64,000 bases of DNA. Origin: Bacteroidia bacterium (GTDB taxonomy: Bacteria; Bacteroidota; Bacteroidia; Chitinophagales; Chitinophagaceae). Of the stretch, positions 1-9,148 are shown piece by piece (within the stretch, counting starts at the first letter, position 1; each line of letters begins with the position of its first letter). The position numbers were made by a program, and so were the translations under genes. The stretch is taken from assembly GCA_030426665.1 (NCBI GenBank), contig JAUHYD010000001.1:62001-126000 (forward strand), read 5' to 3'. The notes below the pieces were generated by a model. It was not told the origin of the DNA, made no database searches, and saw only the letters and a program-made list of their open reading frames with translations.

Positions 1-647
1 TGCTCTTTGCCCTTTAGCCCATCAATTACCTTGTTGGTTTGGTTCTTCTCCTTCTCCAGTACATTTTTCTGCTCTTCTTCTGTCACCAACAGCTTGTCTT
101 TCGCTGTTTTCTCAGCATTAAGCGTGCCAATCTTTTCCGTTAACTTTTGCTGTGTACGATGTATTTCATCAACCTGTGACTTTCTGAAATCTCTAAATTT
201 CTTCAGGTATTTCATTCTCCGCATTGCTTCATTAAAATCGCGAGAAGAAAAAATAAACGCCAGCATATCGTAGGAACTGCGGGAGGTGTAGGAATACCTT
301 ATAGACTGGGCATAACTTATTTTAAGTTGCTCCAGCTTTTGTTTTAGTGTCTGCACTTCTCTTGATGACTTACGAATATCCTTATTGATATACTGCATCT
401 CGTGGTTGATATTCCGGATAAGTCGCTGACGATCACGTAGCTTATTTTGCAGTGCCCGCAACTCACCCATTGTTGCGCGCTTATCATTCTTAATGGCTTC
501 TAATTGCTTTTCCGTTTCCCGAATGGCTTCCAGAATTTCCTTTCGCTTAGCCATATAGGTTTCCTTAGACTCGCCATACTGAACTTGCTGCTGGGCAAAT
601 GCACCGGCAGAGCAACAAAACAATATAATACAAAGGAATACACGCAT
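1..647 (-). CDS. EnvC-like murein hydrolase activator, N-terminal part (runs off window start)
   Basis: The frame is open from an ATG at 647 to the window edge, giving about 215 residues without a stop. It begins with a short signal peptide ending in AFAQ (residues 1-19). The rest is almost entirely charged, heptad-rich coiled coil with many K, E and Q. This matches the N-terminal coiled-coil half of EnvC/M23-type amidase activators, whose C-terminal LytM domain would lie outside the window. Such proteins act in the periplasm on peptidoglycan during cell separation. A TAnnTTTG -7 box (TACTTTTG, 674-667) sits about 20 nt before the ATG. The gene is divergent from yicC. Other periplasmic coiled-coil proteins remain possible because the catalytic domain is not visible. 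Confidence 0.75.
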   Translation of the reverse strand, partial: MRVFLCIILFCCSAGAFAQQQVQYGESKETYMAKRKEILEAIRETEKQLEAIKNDKRATMGELRALQNKLRDRQRLIRNINHEMQYINKDIRKSSREVQTLKQKLEQLKISYAQSIRYSYTSRSSYDMLAFIFSSRDFNEAMRRMKYLKKFRDFRKSQVDEIHRTQQKLTEKIGTLNAEKTAKDKLLVTEEEQKNVLEKEKNQTNKVIDGLKGKE

Positions 648-666
648 AGAGGTCGCAGAATAAGCG

Positions 667-674
667 CAAAAGTA
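667..674 (-). promoter_or_regulatory. Bacteroidota-type -7 box upstream of EnvC-like gene
   Basis: TACTTTTG on the minus strand matches the TAnnTTTG -7 consensus and lies about 20 nt upstream of the ATG at 647. I see no convincing TTG -33 element at the expected distance. Confidence 0.45.
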
Positions 675-804
675 ACCAAATATAGCCCCCTTCATGTTCT
701 TTTTGCCGTTTTTAGGACGATTTTATAAACTTTTTCCATAAAAATTTACGAATGGCCTACTAATTGACCGACCTTTGCTTTCCTTTGTTTTAAAGTTATT
801 TCTT

Positions 805-1680
805 ATGTTATATTCGATGACCGGCTTCGGACGGGCAGAAGCTACAGTAAACCACAGACAAATAGTAGTAGAACTTAAGGCCCTGAACGGCAAACAGTTT
901 GATGTAAACACCAAATTGCCACCTATTCTCCGGTCCTGGGAATTAGATATACGTTCTATGCTATCAAACCTGCTTATGCGTGGAACGATAGACCTTACCA
1001 TTACCGTAAAACAGGAAGGAGCATCGAAGCCCATGGTCATTAATACCGACCTAGCGTTATTTTATTATCAGGGCATGCAACAAATAGCACAAAAAACAGG
1101 TGTACCGGAAGATAATGTCTTGTCTACGCTAATGCGAATGCCGGAGATTGTTGCTCCAGACCAGGATGTACTACCCGAAGAAGAGTGGGAACACGTGAAA
1201 AAAGTAATTGTACAGGCGGCCAATGACCTGATGGAACATAGAAAGCGCGAGGGGGAAGCAATGCGTAAAGATATTACCAGCCGCATCACCAATATCGACA
1301 AACTACATGAAAGCATTCTGCCATTGGAGTCTGAACGTATTGAGCGAGTACGCACCCGTATCAATCAGTGGCTGGAAGATATGGTGAGCAAGGAAAAGAT
1401 AGATGAAAACAGATTTGAGCAAGAAATGATTTACTATCTGGAACGTATGGATTTCTCCGAAGAAAAAATAAGACTGAAGCAACACTGCCAATACATTACA
1501 GATACCATCAACGAGAACGACCTTGCTATAGGTCGCAAACTAAACTTCATTCTTCAGGAAATAGGACGGGAAATAAATACGCTCGGCTCAAAGGCGAACC
1601 ATGCTGTGATTCAGCAAATAGTCATCAACATGAAGGACGAACTGGAAAAAGCAAAGGAGCAGGTACTGAACATACTGTAG
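805..1680 (+). CDS. yicC: YicC family endoribonuclease
   Basis: The protein has 291 residues, the usual family length, and starts with the characteristic MLYSMTGFGRA. The N-terminal half is the YicC_N domain. The C-terminal half is DUF1732, with the conserved stretch KLNFILQEIGREINTLGSK near residue 255. E. coli YicC is a metal-dependent endoribonuclease involved in RNA turnover in the cytoplasm. I chose the ATG at 805 because a longer frame from 775 only adds non-conserved residues. The stop is three bases from the end of the convergent tamL, with no room for a terminator. In many Bacteroidota yicC is followed by gmk, which is absent here. Confidence 0.93.
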   Translation: MLYSMTGFGRAEATVNHRQIVVELKALNGKQFDVNTKLPPILRSWELDIRSMLSNLLMRGTIDLTITVKQEGASKPMVINTDLALFYYQGMQQIAQKTGVPEDNVLSTLMRMPEIVAPDQDVLPEEEWEHVKKVIVQAANDLMEHRKREGEAMRKDITSRITNIDKLHESILPLESERIERVRTRINQWLEDMVSKEKIDENRFEQEMIYYLERMDFSEEKIRLKQHCQYITDTINENDLAIGRKLNFILQEIGREINTLGSKANHAVIQQIVINMKDELEKAKEQVLNIL

Positions 1681-1683
1681 CCG

Positions 1684-3975
1684 CTAAAACGGATAACCAA
1701 TAGCAATATTGAGGATCATATTTTTTCTCCTCCAGTCTTTGTCAGAAAAATCTATGTCTCGGACTACCCAACGCTGACCTTCACTCAGCCATGGCTTACG
1801 GACAGGAATACCTAAATCAAAACGGAGCAGAAGAATACTAAAGTCGAACCGGAGCCCCACACCTAGTTCTACAGCCAGCTGCTTATAAAAGTCGGAGGTA
1901 AACTTTCCACCGGGAAAGTCGGGATTGCTTCTGTATTGCCAGATATTACCGACATCAACAAATAGTCCTGCATGCAGAAAATTGTAAATCCGCTGCCGCA
2001 GCTCCACATTGCCTTCCAGCTTTATATCTCCTAAAGTCTGGATGTAGGTTTTGGTGGATGCTGTATCATATTCATTAAACGTACCCGGACCCAATAAGCG
2101 GGAAGGAAAACCTCTCAGGTCACTGTTGCCACCACCCCAAAACTGTTTTACGTTTGGCAGAGCAGACGAATTGCCGTTTGGCATACCCACGCCTGCTAAA
2201 ACCCTCGAAGCAAGCGTAGTCGCTCCTGAAATCCTCAGGTAGTGGCGAAAATCTGATTGCAGCTTCACATACTGAGCGTATGTCGCCCCAAACAAAGTTT
2301 GCGGATTGGACTCATAGTTTGCCTGCTGTGACAAGCCCATTATGTTGCCAGACAAGTCAATACGACCATTGAAATAAAAGGAGTGCAATCTTGAACTACC
2401 ATTGCCTTGCGAGTTATACGTAAAGTCGTAAGTAGGCCCGAGGATTATACCATTGAATATCTGATTGCCGTATAACAACCCTAAACTTCCCGGACTACCC
2501 ACAGTGTCGGTATTTACGTAGGTAAAATTAAAAGGGTAAAGCTGATGTTCTTTCTGCGGAGTCTCCTTCCAGTTGTACCCGTATGCAGCCGTATACGAAC
2601 TAATATTTATCAACTTAGCCGATGACTCGAATGAATATTTCAACTTTATTACCGAACGAGGCAAATACCTGCCGGGAACATCAATGTGAATAAAAGGCAC
2701 CACAAAACGGGGAAAAGCAATCCCTACCTCGGACCCTATGTTATATATGTTGGGTTGCCGGACAGGTCCTGTGTACTGCCCCTCAAAACCGCCCGACAGC
2801 TTAAATGAAAACTCTTCTGCACCACGGAATGCGTTTCTATGTCGCCAACTAACACTACCCCTTGTTCCTACGCGGTTGTCGTTCTGTGTCAATGCTCCCA
2901 CCTCAAACCGAAATGACTTCCTGGGATTCTGAGTGAGGTAGTAGTATATATTCAACAATGAATCGTCAATCGGTTCTACTCGATTCTTAACAAACTTAAA
3001 GTTGCCCATATTCACCAAACGACTGAGTGAAGCATTCTGGTCGTCCAGACTATATTTATCACCCTTCTTAAATGCCATGGGCTGCACAAATACCGAAGGC
3101 TTAAAACTATAGTGAGGGTCTATAATGTTATACCCTTTTATTGAAACCATATCCCGCTTCGCGGTATCCTTTTGCGAACTACGTAACTTGTAGTCCGGGT
3201 AAATATAGATGTCGTTTATGTAGTACTTCCTCGAAGCCTTAGCCGGCATTTCATCTCGCTTCAACCTGACATACATATTCACTTTATGCTGACCGATAGA
3301 GCTGTCTGCCACAACAAGTAAATAATCGGGGCTAAAGAAATAGTACCCTTCTTCTTTGAGTAAACGTTCAATCCGAAACCTCTCGGCCTTTATCACGTCC
3401 AGGTTGTAGCCGCCACCTGACTTAAGGTAGGTATCTTTGAAATCCTTAGCAATATCTCTGCATATCTCAGAAGAATCATTCATTAAATACACTTCGTTAA
3501 TCAGGTATTCCTTTCCGGTATGTACTTCAAAAACTGCTGTTGCCTTTTTCTTTTTCGTATAGGAGAACTTTGCAGACGCTTTCCCGTGGAAGAAGCCTTT
3601 GTTCTCCAAAAAGTTTGTCATCAATGCCTTCTTTGTATTCAATTGAACCGAACTCGCCAGCACAGGGGGCTCTCCTACCTTGTTACGCAACCAATTGCGA
3701 AGTCCATGCTTTTTCCTCGGCTCTCCTGCCAGATTATAAAGAGATAGTCGCCACCTTATGCCCAATGTCTTACGGTTGGGCTTTGGACGAACCAATCCTT
3801 CCAAATCTGCAGCAAGTACCTTCTTTCGCTTCTTGCCTACCCCATCGTCGCTAATGTGAACGTCACTACCAACGTAGAGAAACTCACCTTCCGCCAAGTG
3901 TCTACTGTTGCTGCATGAAGACAATACAACGACAAACGATATTCCGACAAGCAGCATTAATATGAATCTCTGCAT
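1684..3975 (-). CDS. tamL: TamL, BamA/TamA family outer-membrane lipoprotein
   Basis: This 763-residue protein has a lipoprotein signal peptide with lipobox LSSC (Cys21). POTRA-like domains follow up to about residue 330, then a C-terminal Omp85 beta-barrel (bacterial surface antigen domain, about 400-763) ending in an aromatic residue. In Bacteroidota the TamA homologue is lipidated and called TamL, and it pairs with TamB in outer-membrane protein assembly. The gene lies immediately downstream of tamB, sharing one base in a TAATG stop/start junction, so translational coupling is likely. An alternative reading is a generic BamA-like D15 protein, but the lipobox and the tamB neighbour favour TamL. 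Confidence 0.9.
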   Translation of the reverse strand: MQRFILMLLVGISFVVVLSSCSNSRHLAEGEFLYVGSDVHISDDGVGKKRKKVLAADLEGLVRPKPNRKTLGIRWRLSLYNLAGEPRKKHGLRNWLRNKVGEPPVLASSVQLNTKKALMTNFLENKGFFHGKASAKFSYTKKKKATAVFEVHTGKEYLINEVYLMNDSSEICRDIAKDFKDTYLKSGGGYNLDVIKAERFRIERLLKEEGYYFFSPDYLLVVADSSIGQHKVNMYVRLKRDEMPAKASRKYYINDIYIYPDYKLRSSQKDTAKRDMVSIKGYNIIDPHYSFKPSVFVQPMAFKKGDKYSLDDQNASLSRLVNMGNFKFVKNRVEPIDDSLLNIYYYLTQNPRKSFRFEVGALTQNDNRVGTRGSVSWRHRNAFRGAEEFSFKLSGGFEGQYTGPVRQPNIYNIGSEVGIAFPRFVVPFIHIDVPGRYLPRSVIKLKYSFESSAKLINISSYTAAYGYNWKETPQKEHQLYPFNFTYVNTDTVGSPGSLGLLYGNQIFNGIILGPTYDFTYNSQGNGSSRLHSFYFNGRIDLSGNIMGLSQQANYESNPQTLFGATYAQYVKLQSDFRHYLRISGATTLASRVLAGVGMPNGNSSALPNVKQFWGGGNSDLRGFPSRLLGPGTFNEYDTASTKTYIQTLGDIKLEGNVELRQRIYNFLHAGLFVDVGNIWQYRSNPDFPGGKFTSDFYKQLAVELGVGLRFDFSILLLRFDLGIPVRKPWLSEGQRWVVRDIDFSDKDWRRKNMILNIAIGYPF

Positions 3976-6900
3976 TAATTGTTGTTTTTATTCTCCACAT
4001 CCACACCCTTGCTGTTCCTACTTCTGAACGCACGTTTAAAATTATTGTAGTCGAAGCTTGCTATAAAGTTTAACCCGGCTTCTGTAACATAACCCTGCAG
4101 CACCCCCACATCATACGCCTTTCGGTAAGCCCTCAAAATATATTTTCCATCTGCCGACAGCAAATAATCTGCTGCCAGGTTCGAAGGAACAAAACCAGTA
4201 TTGTTACTGCTATTCTGCGCCCCTTCCAGCTCGAAGTTGTTACCTAATGTAATCTTCAATCTGTCATTCAGCAACTTCTTCGAGGCTGCCAGCGTTAAGT
4301 CGGTACGTTGCCTCATTTCGCCGGTTGTATAATCTTCAGTAGTTGCCAGGTCCACCGAAAAATCGACACCCTTTACAAGCTTACCTGCAGCACGATTCAA
4401 TTGATCACCTATAAAGGAACTGACACTTTGTAAAGCAACATATTGTGCACTACTGCCACCGCCGGAGTTAATAGAATTATCCGACAAAAAACGATTCATA
4501 ATCAGGACAGCAAAAACCTGCTTGTTCAATTCTGATGTATCGGTTCTGATCTGACTTAACTTACTCTGCACAACATCTACCCGCTCAGACGATAGTCGGT
4601 AATTAGTCGCTTCCGGCAAAATAACATCGAATGTCAAATTAGGCTTGAGTACAGCCCCCTTCATATACAGGTCTATATTGAAGGGTATTCTTTGTTTATA
4701 ATAATTGAGCTCTGCGGGATCTGTAACTTGCTGCTGCACCAGATCATAGGGTGCAATATTAGCCTGATACACTGCTGTAATATCCAGATTCGTACCCTTT
4801 TTAGGGTCCCCGGCAAATGTTATCCGGCTTCCCTTTGCAATCTTAAATTTACGCTTCACGAAATTGTAGTTCATCTGATACTCACCCTCTGACAGTTGGT
4901 AGCTTCCCGCCAGACTCAAATCCCCACCCGGAAGCACGCTGGCATTGAGGTTTGCAGACCCTTTGACACTCATATAGTCCCCGGAAGCTGGGTCTACAAT
5001 CAAATTGAATTGCGCAGACTTATCAACGCTGATGTTTACGTTGATGTCATTTCCCGGCACATTGTTTACCACAGGAACGGGCTTCTGGGTATTCACCAAT
5101 TTTTTCTGTCTTCCGGTATCGCTCATATTTACAAAGGCCACAATTCCTCGCCGACTATCGACCACGGGTGTGCTCTCCGGATTCACAACCGTTACATCTG
5201 TACCTTCCAGCAACCTTATCCTTCCTGCTACAACAGGTGCGGTCGGAGTGCCGTTTACATCAAGATTTGCAGACAGAAATAAATCCCCATATAACAGCTT
5301 ATTGTCTTTAGATGTTGAATGAATTGCGCGCCAATCATTGGCCCGCAATTTCAAATCCAATTTCATTTGTTCAAGGTCGCTAAAGTCTACATCGCCACTG
5401 AGCATCGCAGTATTGTCTGATTCATCGTGTATCGTAAAGTTGTCGAATGAAATCAGGTTACCTTTAAAGACTATGCTTTCAGATGGCATCAAAAACCTTG
5501 CATTTAGCATGCTTATCGTTGTAGCTAAAGCATCTGTATGCAACGCTCCGTCTACTTCAGGAGATGCCGGCGTCCCTTTAATCCTTAATTTGCCTTTTAT
5601 GTAGCCGGAACTGTTCTTTATCTGATTCTGAGCAATATGCTCTAAACTATTTATTGCCAATGCATTCACATCCAATTGAAAATCAAAATCATTGCCGTTC
5701 TTTTGTTTGGTGAAGTAGCTACCGTATAGAGCTATATCATTTCCTCTGCCTTCCAATTCCAGACGTGCATCAATCTCATCTGCTGCACGGTTGTTCAGTT
5801 CCAGACGCATATCCCCTAGGGTATCGCCCAGTACTGACAGTTTGTCTACACTCATGTCTCCCGACACCTTGAGCGAAGGAGCAAACTGATTAATGTCCAA
5901 ACTTCCATTCAACACCCCTGCCGCCAGCAATGTATCGTTGTTGCTAAAAGCCTGTGTAATACCGGAAAGCCTGAACCCATCGATAACAACTTTCATAGCA
6001 GCATTTGCACGTGCCTCCTGACTAAGGACGCTAATCTTCTGGCTACCTTCGCTGATTATGAAATCACGCACGTAAACCCCACTGTCAGCAAGCACAATAC
6101 GGTTATTTTCCTTTACGTGCCAGGGTTTGTAATCAAGTACTAAACCCGGTAGCAAGTGAACTATTTGGGACCGTTCATTCAGCTCCATACTAGCTGCAAG
6201 TGCAAATCGCTCAATACCTGATTGATCATCGATACTTAGGTTTGTTGTTATACTGTTTGCCATTAATGCACCACGAATATTTGTTGACCACAACGATACG
6301 CCTCCGGAGCTTACCTTCTTCGCATATACCTGATAAGTGAACGTGGAATCTGCGCCAGACAAAACAATCATACCGCTATCCAACGTCGTCGTTCCATATA
6401 CAACTTCGGGAACAATAACTTTTAATCCGATTGAATGCTTCGATAGGCTTCCTGACAAATGTATCGGCTCAAAAGAGGTCAAACCAGGGAGCAGACCATG
6501 CAAAATCGGCCTGTCAACTATATTGGCTTTGAGGTTCAAAGAATAATCTGAAGGAAGTGCAACTGCACTATCTACATAAGTTACAGCGGTCGTATCTTCA
6601 GATGAAGTAGAGTAGTGCCTGCTGATATGCTCCTGTATTACTCCGCCGATTTTTGTCAGAGGGATATGCCCGGTTATGCCAATAGTTGCTACGCCCAAAT
6701 CTACCGCAATATCCTGCTGCCCATTGCCTTCAGGTTTCGACACGACAGAAAAACTATCCGGATAATACTTCTCCCCGCCTATGTTGAACGTTGGCTCCCA
6801 ACACATAAACCGCCCTTGCGGGTAATCAGGATTTAACACCGGAAAATCTGCGTGCATCAACCCACTTGCCCGAAAGGGAGTACTGCTAAACCCAAGCGCA

Positions 6901-9005
6901 AATAAGCTAATGCTATCTACCCTGATATCTGCTTTGAGACCAACGTACGCCTTACTGAGGTCGGCATGCGCCTTTACCTGCATTCGAACATTTGAGTCCG
7001 CCGACAACAAATCAACAACGCCCATTTGCTGATTCATTTTACCGTACAACGTTATGTCATGATATTTGTACCCATTTACAAACGCACTGTGCACTTGCAC
7101 ATCTGCCGTTGCATTCATTGTTTTCGGGTCAAACCCGACACCCCGTATGCCTATGTTGATTGTCACACGACCAATGAGTGAGTCCTGTCGAAGAATGTGT
7201 CCGATATTCAACCCGTCGGTACTGGCAGAAAGCTGATACTTTTCTTTTCCCTTCCCTGATGACATCCCCACAAATCCTGTCACAGACGCCATGCCGTCCG
7301 TACTGTTCACAAATAAGTCAACGAGGTAATCTTCTATAGTCCCTGATACATTTCCCGAAACAACGAAAGAGTCAGGTACACGAACAGATGCCAACATTGA
7401 CTCCGGCAACATACGCGCCAAATCTTTTGCAGATGATTGCAGCCGTGAAATATTCAGCGCGTAACTTATTTGCTTTACATTAGGCAGTCCGAAAATACTG
7501 CTGCTATCCAATAACAATAGTGTCCTATCAAGCGCACCAATATTCAATCGGTCGATAAGCATACTATCTACTACTCCTCCGACCGTAGCTGCTATTTGAA
7601 TTTGCTCATTTCGATACTTACTGAACAAGCTATCCTTAGCCAACTCCGGAACAAACAACAAAATATCCTTAAAACCAATCACGCTTTGCTCAACGTCAAC
7701 ATCCAATTCCATCCTGCCTATATTGTCCTTCAACGAAGCAATAGACGGATAATGAACTTCCAGGTGATGTTGCAACGTTGTGTTGGGTGTCTCAAGTAGC
7801 AGCTTGTTCAATATCGCTCCATGTTCATCATAGACGAACTCAGTTTTCAACTGCTTTAACTCTAAGCCGCTCTTTTCTTTCAATCGCAGGGTATTGAGTT
7901 CTCCGGAAATTTTATCAACGGAATAAACAAACTTTCGCAAACCAACAGCTATGTCACTTACATCAAGGTGAGCATAGTCCATCCCTTTTGTCAATTGAGG
8001 TGCAGCATCATTATCCATCTTAAAATCGACGGCATCCAGCTTCAAGGCTCCTACTGCAACATTCCAACCGTCAGATGTAACGGAACTATCGCTTTGCTGC
8101 ACATTATCAGTCAATGTATCTTCTCGCTTACCAAACACTATTCCGGCTTGCGTATTGCTTACAGAAACTTCTCTGACATCAACAATCCGGTTTTCCAACC
8201 CAAACTTACCGAGTTGAAGGTTCAACTGCCCGAGGTTCAGCGAGAACAGCAACTTGCTCAATTGGTCTGAGTAGTTGAATGCAATGTTATTCAGGTTCAC
8301 ATTGTCTGCTATCAACTGTATGTCTGCCCCACCCTGTTCAGGCTCATGCTTTGGAAATGATGATATGCTCTGAATATACGTACCACTAAGCCCATCAACC
8401 GATAGCTCTTTAATATGGAACAACATCTTGTCCACATTAAGCTCCTTCATGCTGAGCTCGGCACGATGTAGGTCTGTGGCAAGCTGCATGCCCCCCATTG
8501 CATCATTGAAGCGAATATGAATGTCATTGAGGGTCACGACTCCAACTGAAATCACCCACGGGCTGCCGGTGGTGTCCGTCGATACAGTTTCGACATCAGA
8601 ACTATTGCCGGCAAATGCTTTAACGATAAAGCTGAAATTGAAATCGGTATCGGATTGCTTCCGATATACATGCGACGTAACACCATTCAATGACACACTA
8701 CCCACATCAAGTTTGTTGTGAAGCAAACCAAGCATTCCAACATCTACTTTCAACTCCCTTAGGCTTAGTAAGGTGTCACTCAGTTCGTCTCTTAGAAAAA
8801 CATCCCTGACCACAACATCTTTTGGAAATCCAACACCTAAAAACCCTATCCGAACCTCGGTTTCGAGCTTATTTGTCAGCCAGACTTCAGCCCTCTTTCT
8901 CACTATATTCTGCCCCCATTGCGAATTAAGGCACACTGCCGCAACAAGCACCAATAATAGTATGCTTATTATAACGTACAATAAAACCTTAGCAACCTTC
9001 CGCAT
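3975..9005 (-). CDS. tamB: TamB-like translocation/assembly module protein (DUF490)
   Basis: This very large protein (about 1676 residues) has one N-terminal membrane anchor (about residues 6-26, LLYVIISILLLVLVAA). A long beta-rich region follows, full of AsmA/TamB-type repeats. The C-terminal TamB domain (about 1280-1640) contains the VFAVLIMNRFLSDNS segment. TamB spans the periplasm and bridges the inner membrane to the Omp85 partner; relatives are also implicated in phospholipid transport. I chose the ATG at 9005: the frame can be extended two codons to a TTG at 9011, but the ATG directly precedes the typical RKVAK basic start. The gene overlaps tamL by one base and is probably co-transcribed with it. 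Confidence 0.92.
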   Translation of the reverse strand: MRKVAKVLLYVIISILLLVLVAAVCLNSQWGQNIVRKRAEVWLTNKLETEVRIGFLGVGFPKDVVVRDVFLRDELSDTLLSLRELKVDVGMLGLLHNKLDVGSVSLNGVTSHVYRKQSDTDFNFSFIVKAFAGNSSDVETVSTDTTGSPWVISVGVVTLNDIHIRFNDAMGGMQLATDLHRAELSMKELNVDKMLFHIKELSVDGLSGTYIQSISSFPKHEPEQGGADIQLIADNVNLNNIAFNYSDQLSKLLFSLNLGQLNLQLGKFGLENRIVDVREVSVSNTQAGIVFGKREDTLTDNVQQSDSSVTSDGWNVAVGALKLDAVDFKMDNDAAPQLTKGMDYAHLDVSDIAVGLRKFVYSVDKISGELNTLRLKEKSGLELKQLKTEFVYDEHGAILNKLLLETPNTTLQHHLEVHYPSIASLKDNIGRMELDVDVEQSVIGFKDILLFVPELAKDSLFSKYRNEQIQIAATVGGVVDSMLIDRLNIGALDRTLLLLDSSSIFGLPNVKQISYALNISRLQSSAKDLARMLPESMLASVRVPDSFVVSGNVSGTIEDYLVDLFVNSTDGMASVTGFVGMSSGKGKEKYQLSASTDGLNIGHILRQDSLIGRVTINIGIRGVGFDPKTMNATADVQVHSAFVNGYKYHDITLYGKMNQQMGVVDLLSADSNVRMQVKAHADLSKAYVGLKADIRVDSISLFALGFSSTPFRASGLMHADFPVLNPDYPQGRFMCWEPTFNIGGEKYYPDSFSVVSKPEGNGQQDIAVDLGVATIGITGHIPLTKIGGVIQEHISRHYSTSSEDTTAVTYVDSAVALPSDYSLNLKANIVDRPILHGLLPGLTSFEPIHLSGSLSKHSIGLKVIVPEVVYGTTTLDSGMIVLSGADSTFTYQVYAKKVSSGGVSLWSTNIRGALMANSITTNLSIDDQSGIERFALAASMELNERSQIVHLLPGLVLDYKPWHVKENNRIVLADSGVYVRDFIISEGSQKISVLSQEARANAAMKVVIDGFRLSGITQAFSNNDTLLAAGVLNGSLDINQFAPSLKVSGDMSVDKLSVLGDTLGDMRLELNNRAADEIDARLELEGRGNDIALYGSYFTKQKNGNDFDFQLDVNALAINSLEHIAQNQIKNSSGYIKGKLRIKGTPASPEVDGALHTDALATTISMLNARFLMPSESIVFKGNLISFDNFTIHDESDNTAMLSGDVDFSDLEQMKLDLKLRANDWRAIHSTSKDNKLLYGDLFLSANLDVNGTPTAPVVAGRIRLLEGTDVTVVNPESTPVVDSRRGIVAFVNMSDTGRQKKLVNTQKPVPVVNNVPGNDINVNISVDKSAQFNLIVDPASGDYMSVKGSANLNASVLPGGDLSLAGSYQLSEGEYQMNYNFVKRKFKIAKGSRITFAGDPKKGTNLDITAVYQANIAPYDLVQQQVTDPAELNYYKQRIPFNIDLYMKGAVLKPNLTFDVILPEATNYRLSSERVDVVQSKLSQIRTDTSELNKQVFAVLIMNRFLSDNSINSGGGSSAQYVALQSVSSFIGDQLNRAAGKLVKGVDFSVDLATTEDYTTGEMRQRTDLTLAASKKLLNDRLKITLGNNFELEGAQNSSNNTGFVPSNLAADYLLSADGKYILRAYRKAYDVGVLQGYVTEAGLNFIASFDYNNFKRAFRSRNSKGVDVENKNNN

Positions 9006-9075
9006 CGGCAATTAATAAATTTTCATAGTGAAACTGTCGCACTCTTTTGCAGCAGTACCGTATCTATAAAGTTAA

Positions 9076-9115
9076 GCAAGGTCATACAACTACTGCCGTT
9101 AGTGTATAACCTTGC
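9076..9115 (-). terminator. Long imperfect hairpin between icmF and tamB
   Basis: GCAAGGT (9076-9082) pairs with ACCTTGC (9109-9115), ATACA pairs with TGTAT, and CTA pairs with TAG. There is one C/A mismatch, one bulged A and a 7-nt loop. The hairpin lies 34 nt downstream of the icmF stop. The T-run after it on the minus strand is weak, so it could be an icmF terminator or a processing/stability hairpin. Confidence 0.45.
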
Positions 9116-9148
9116 CATCCTACTAAGATATTTAGCGTGATTTCCCTG

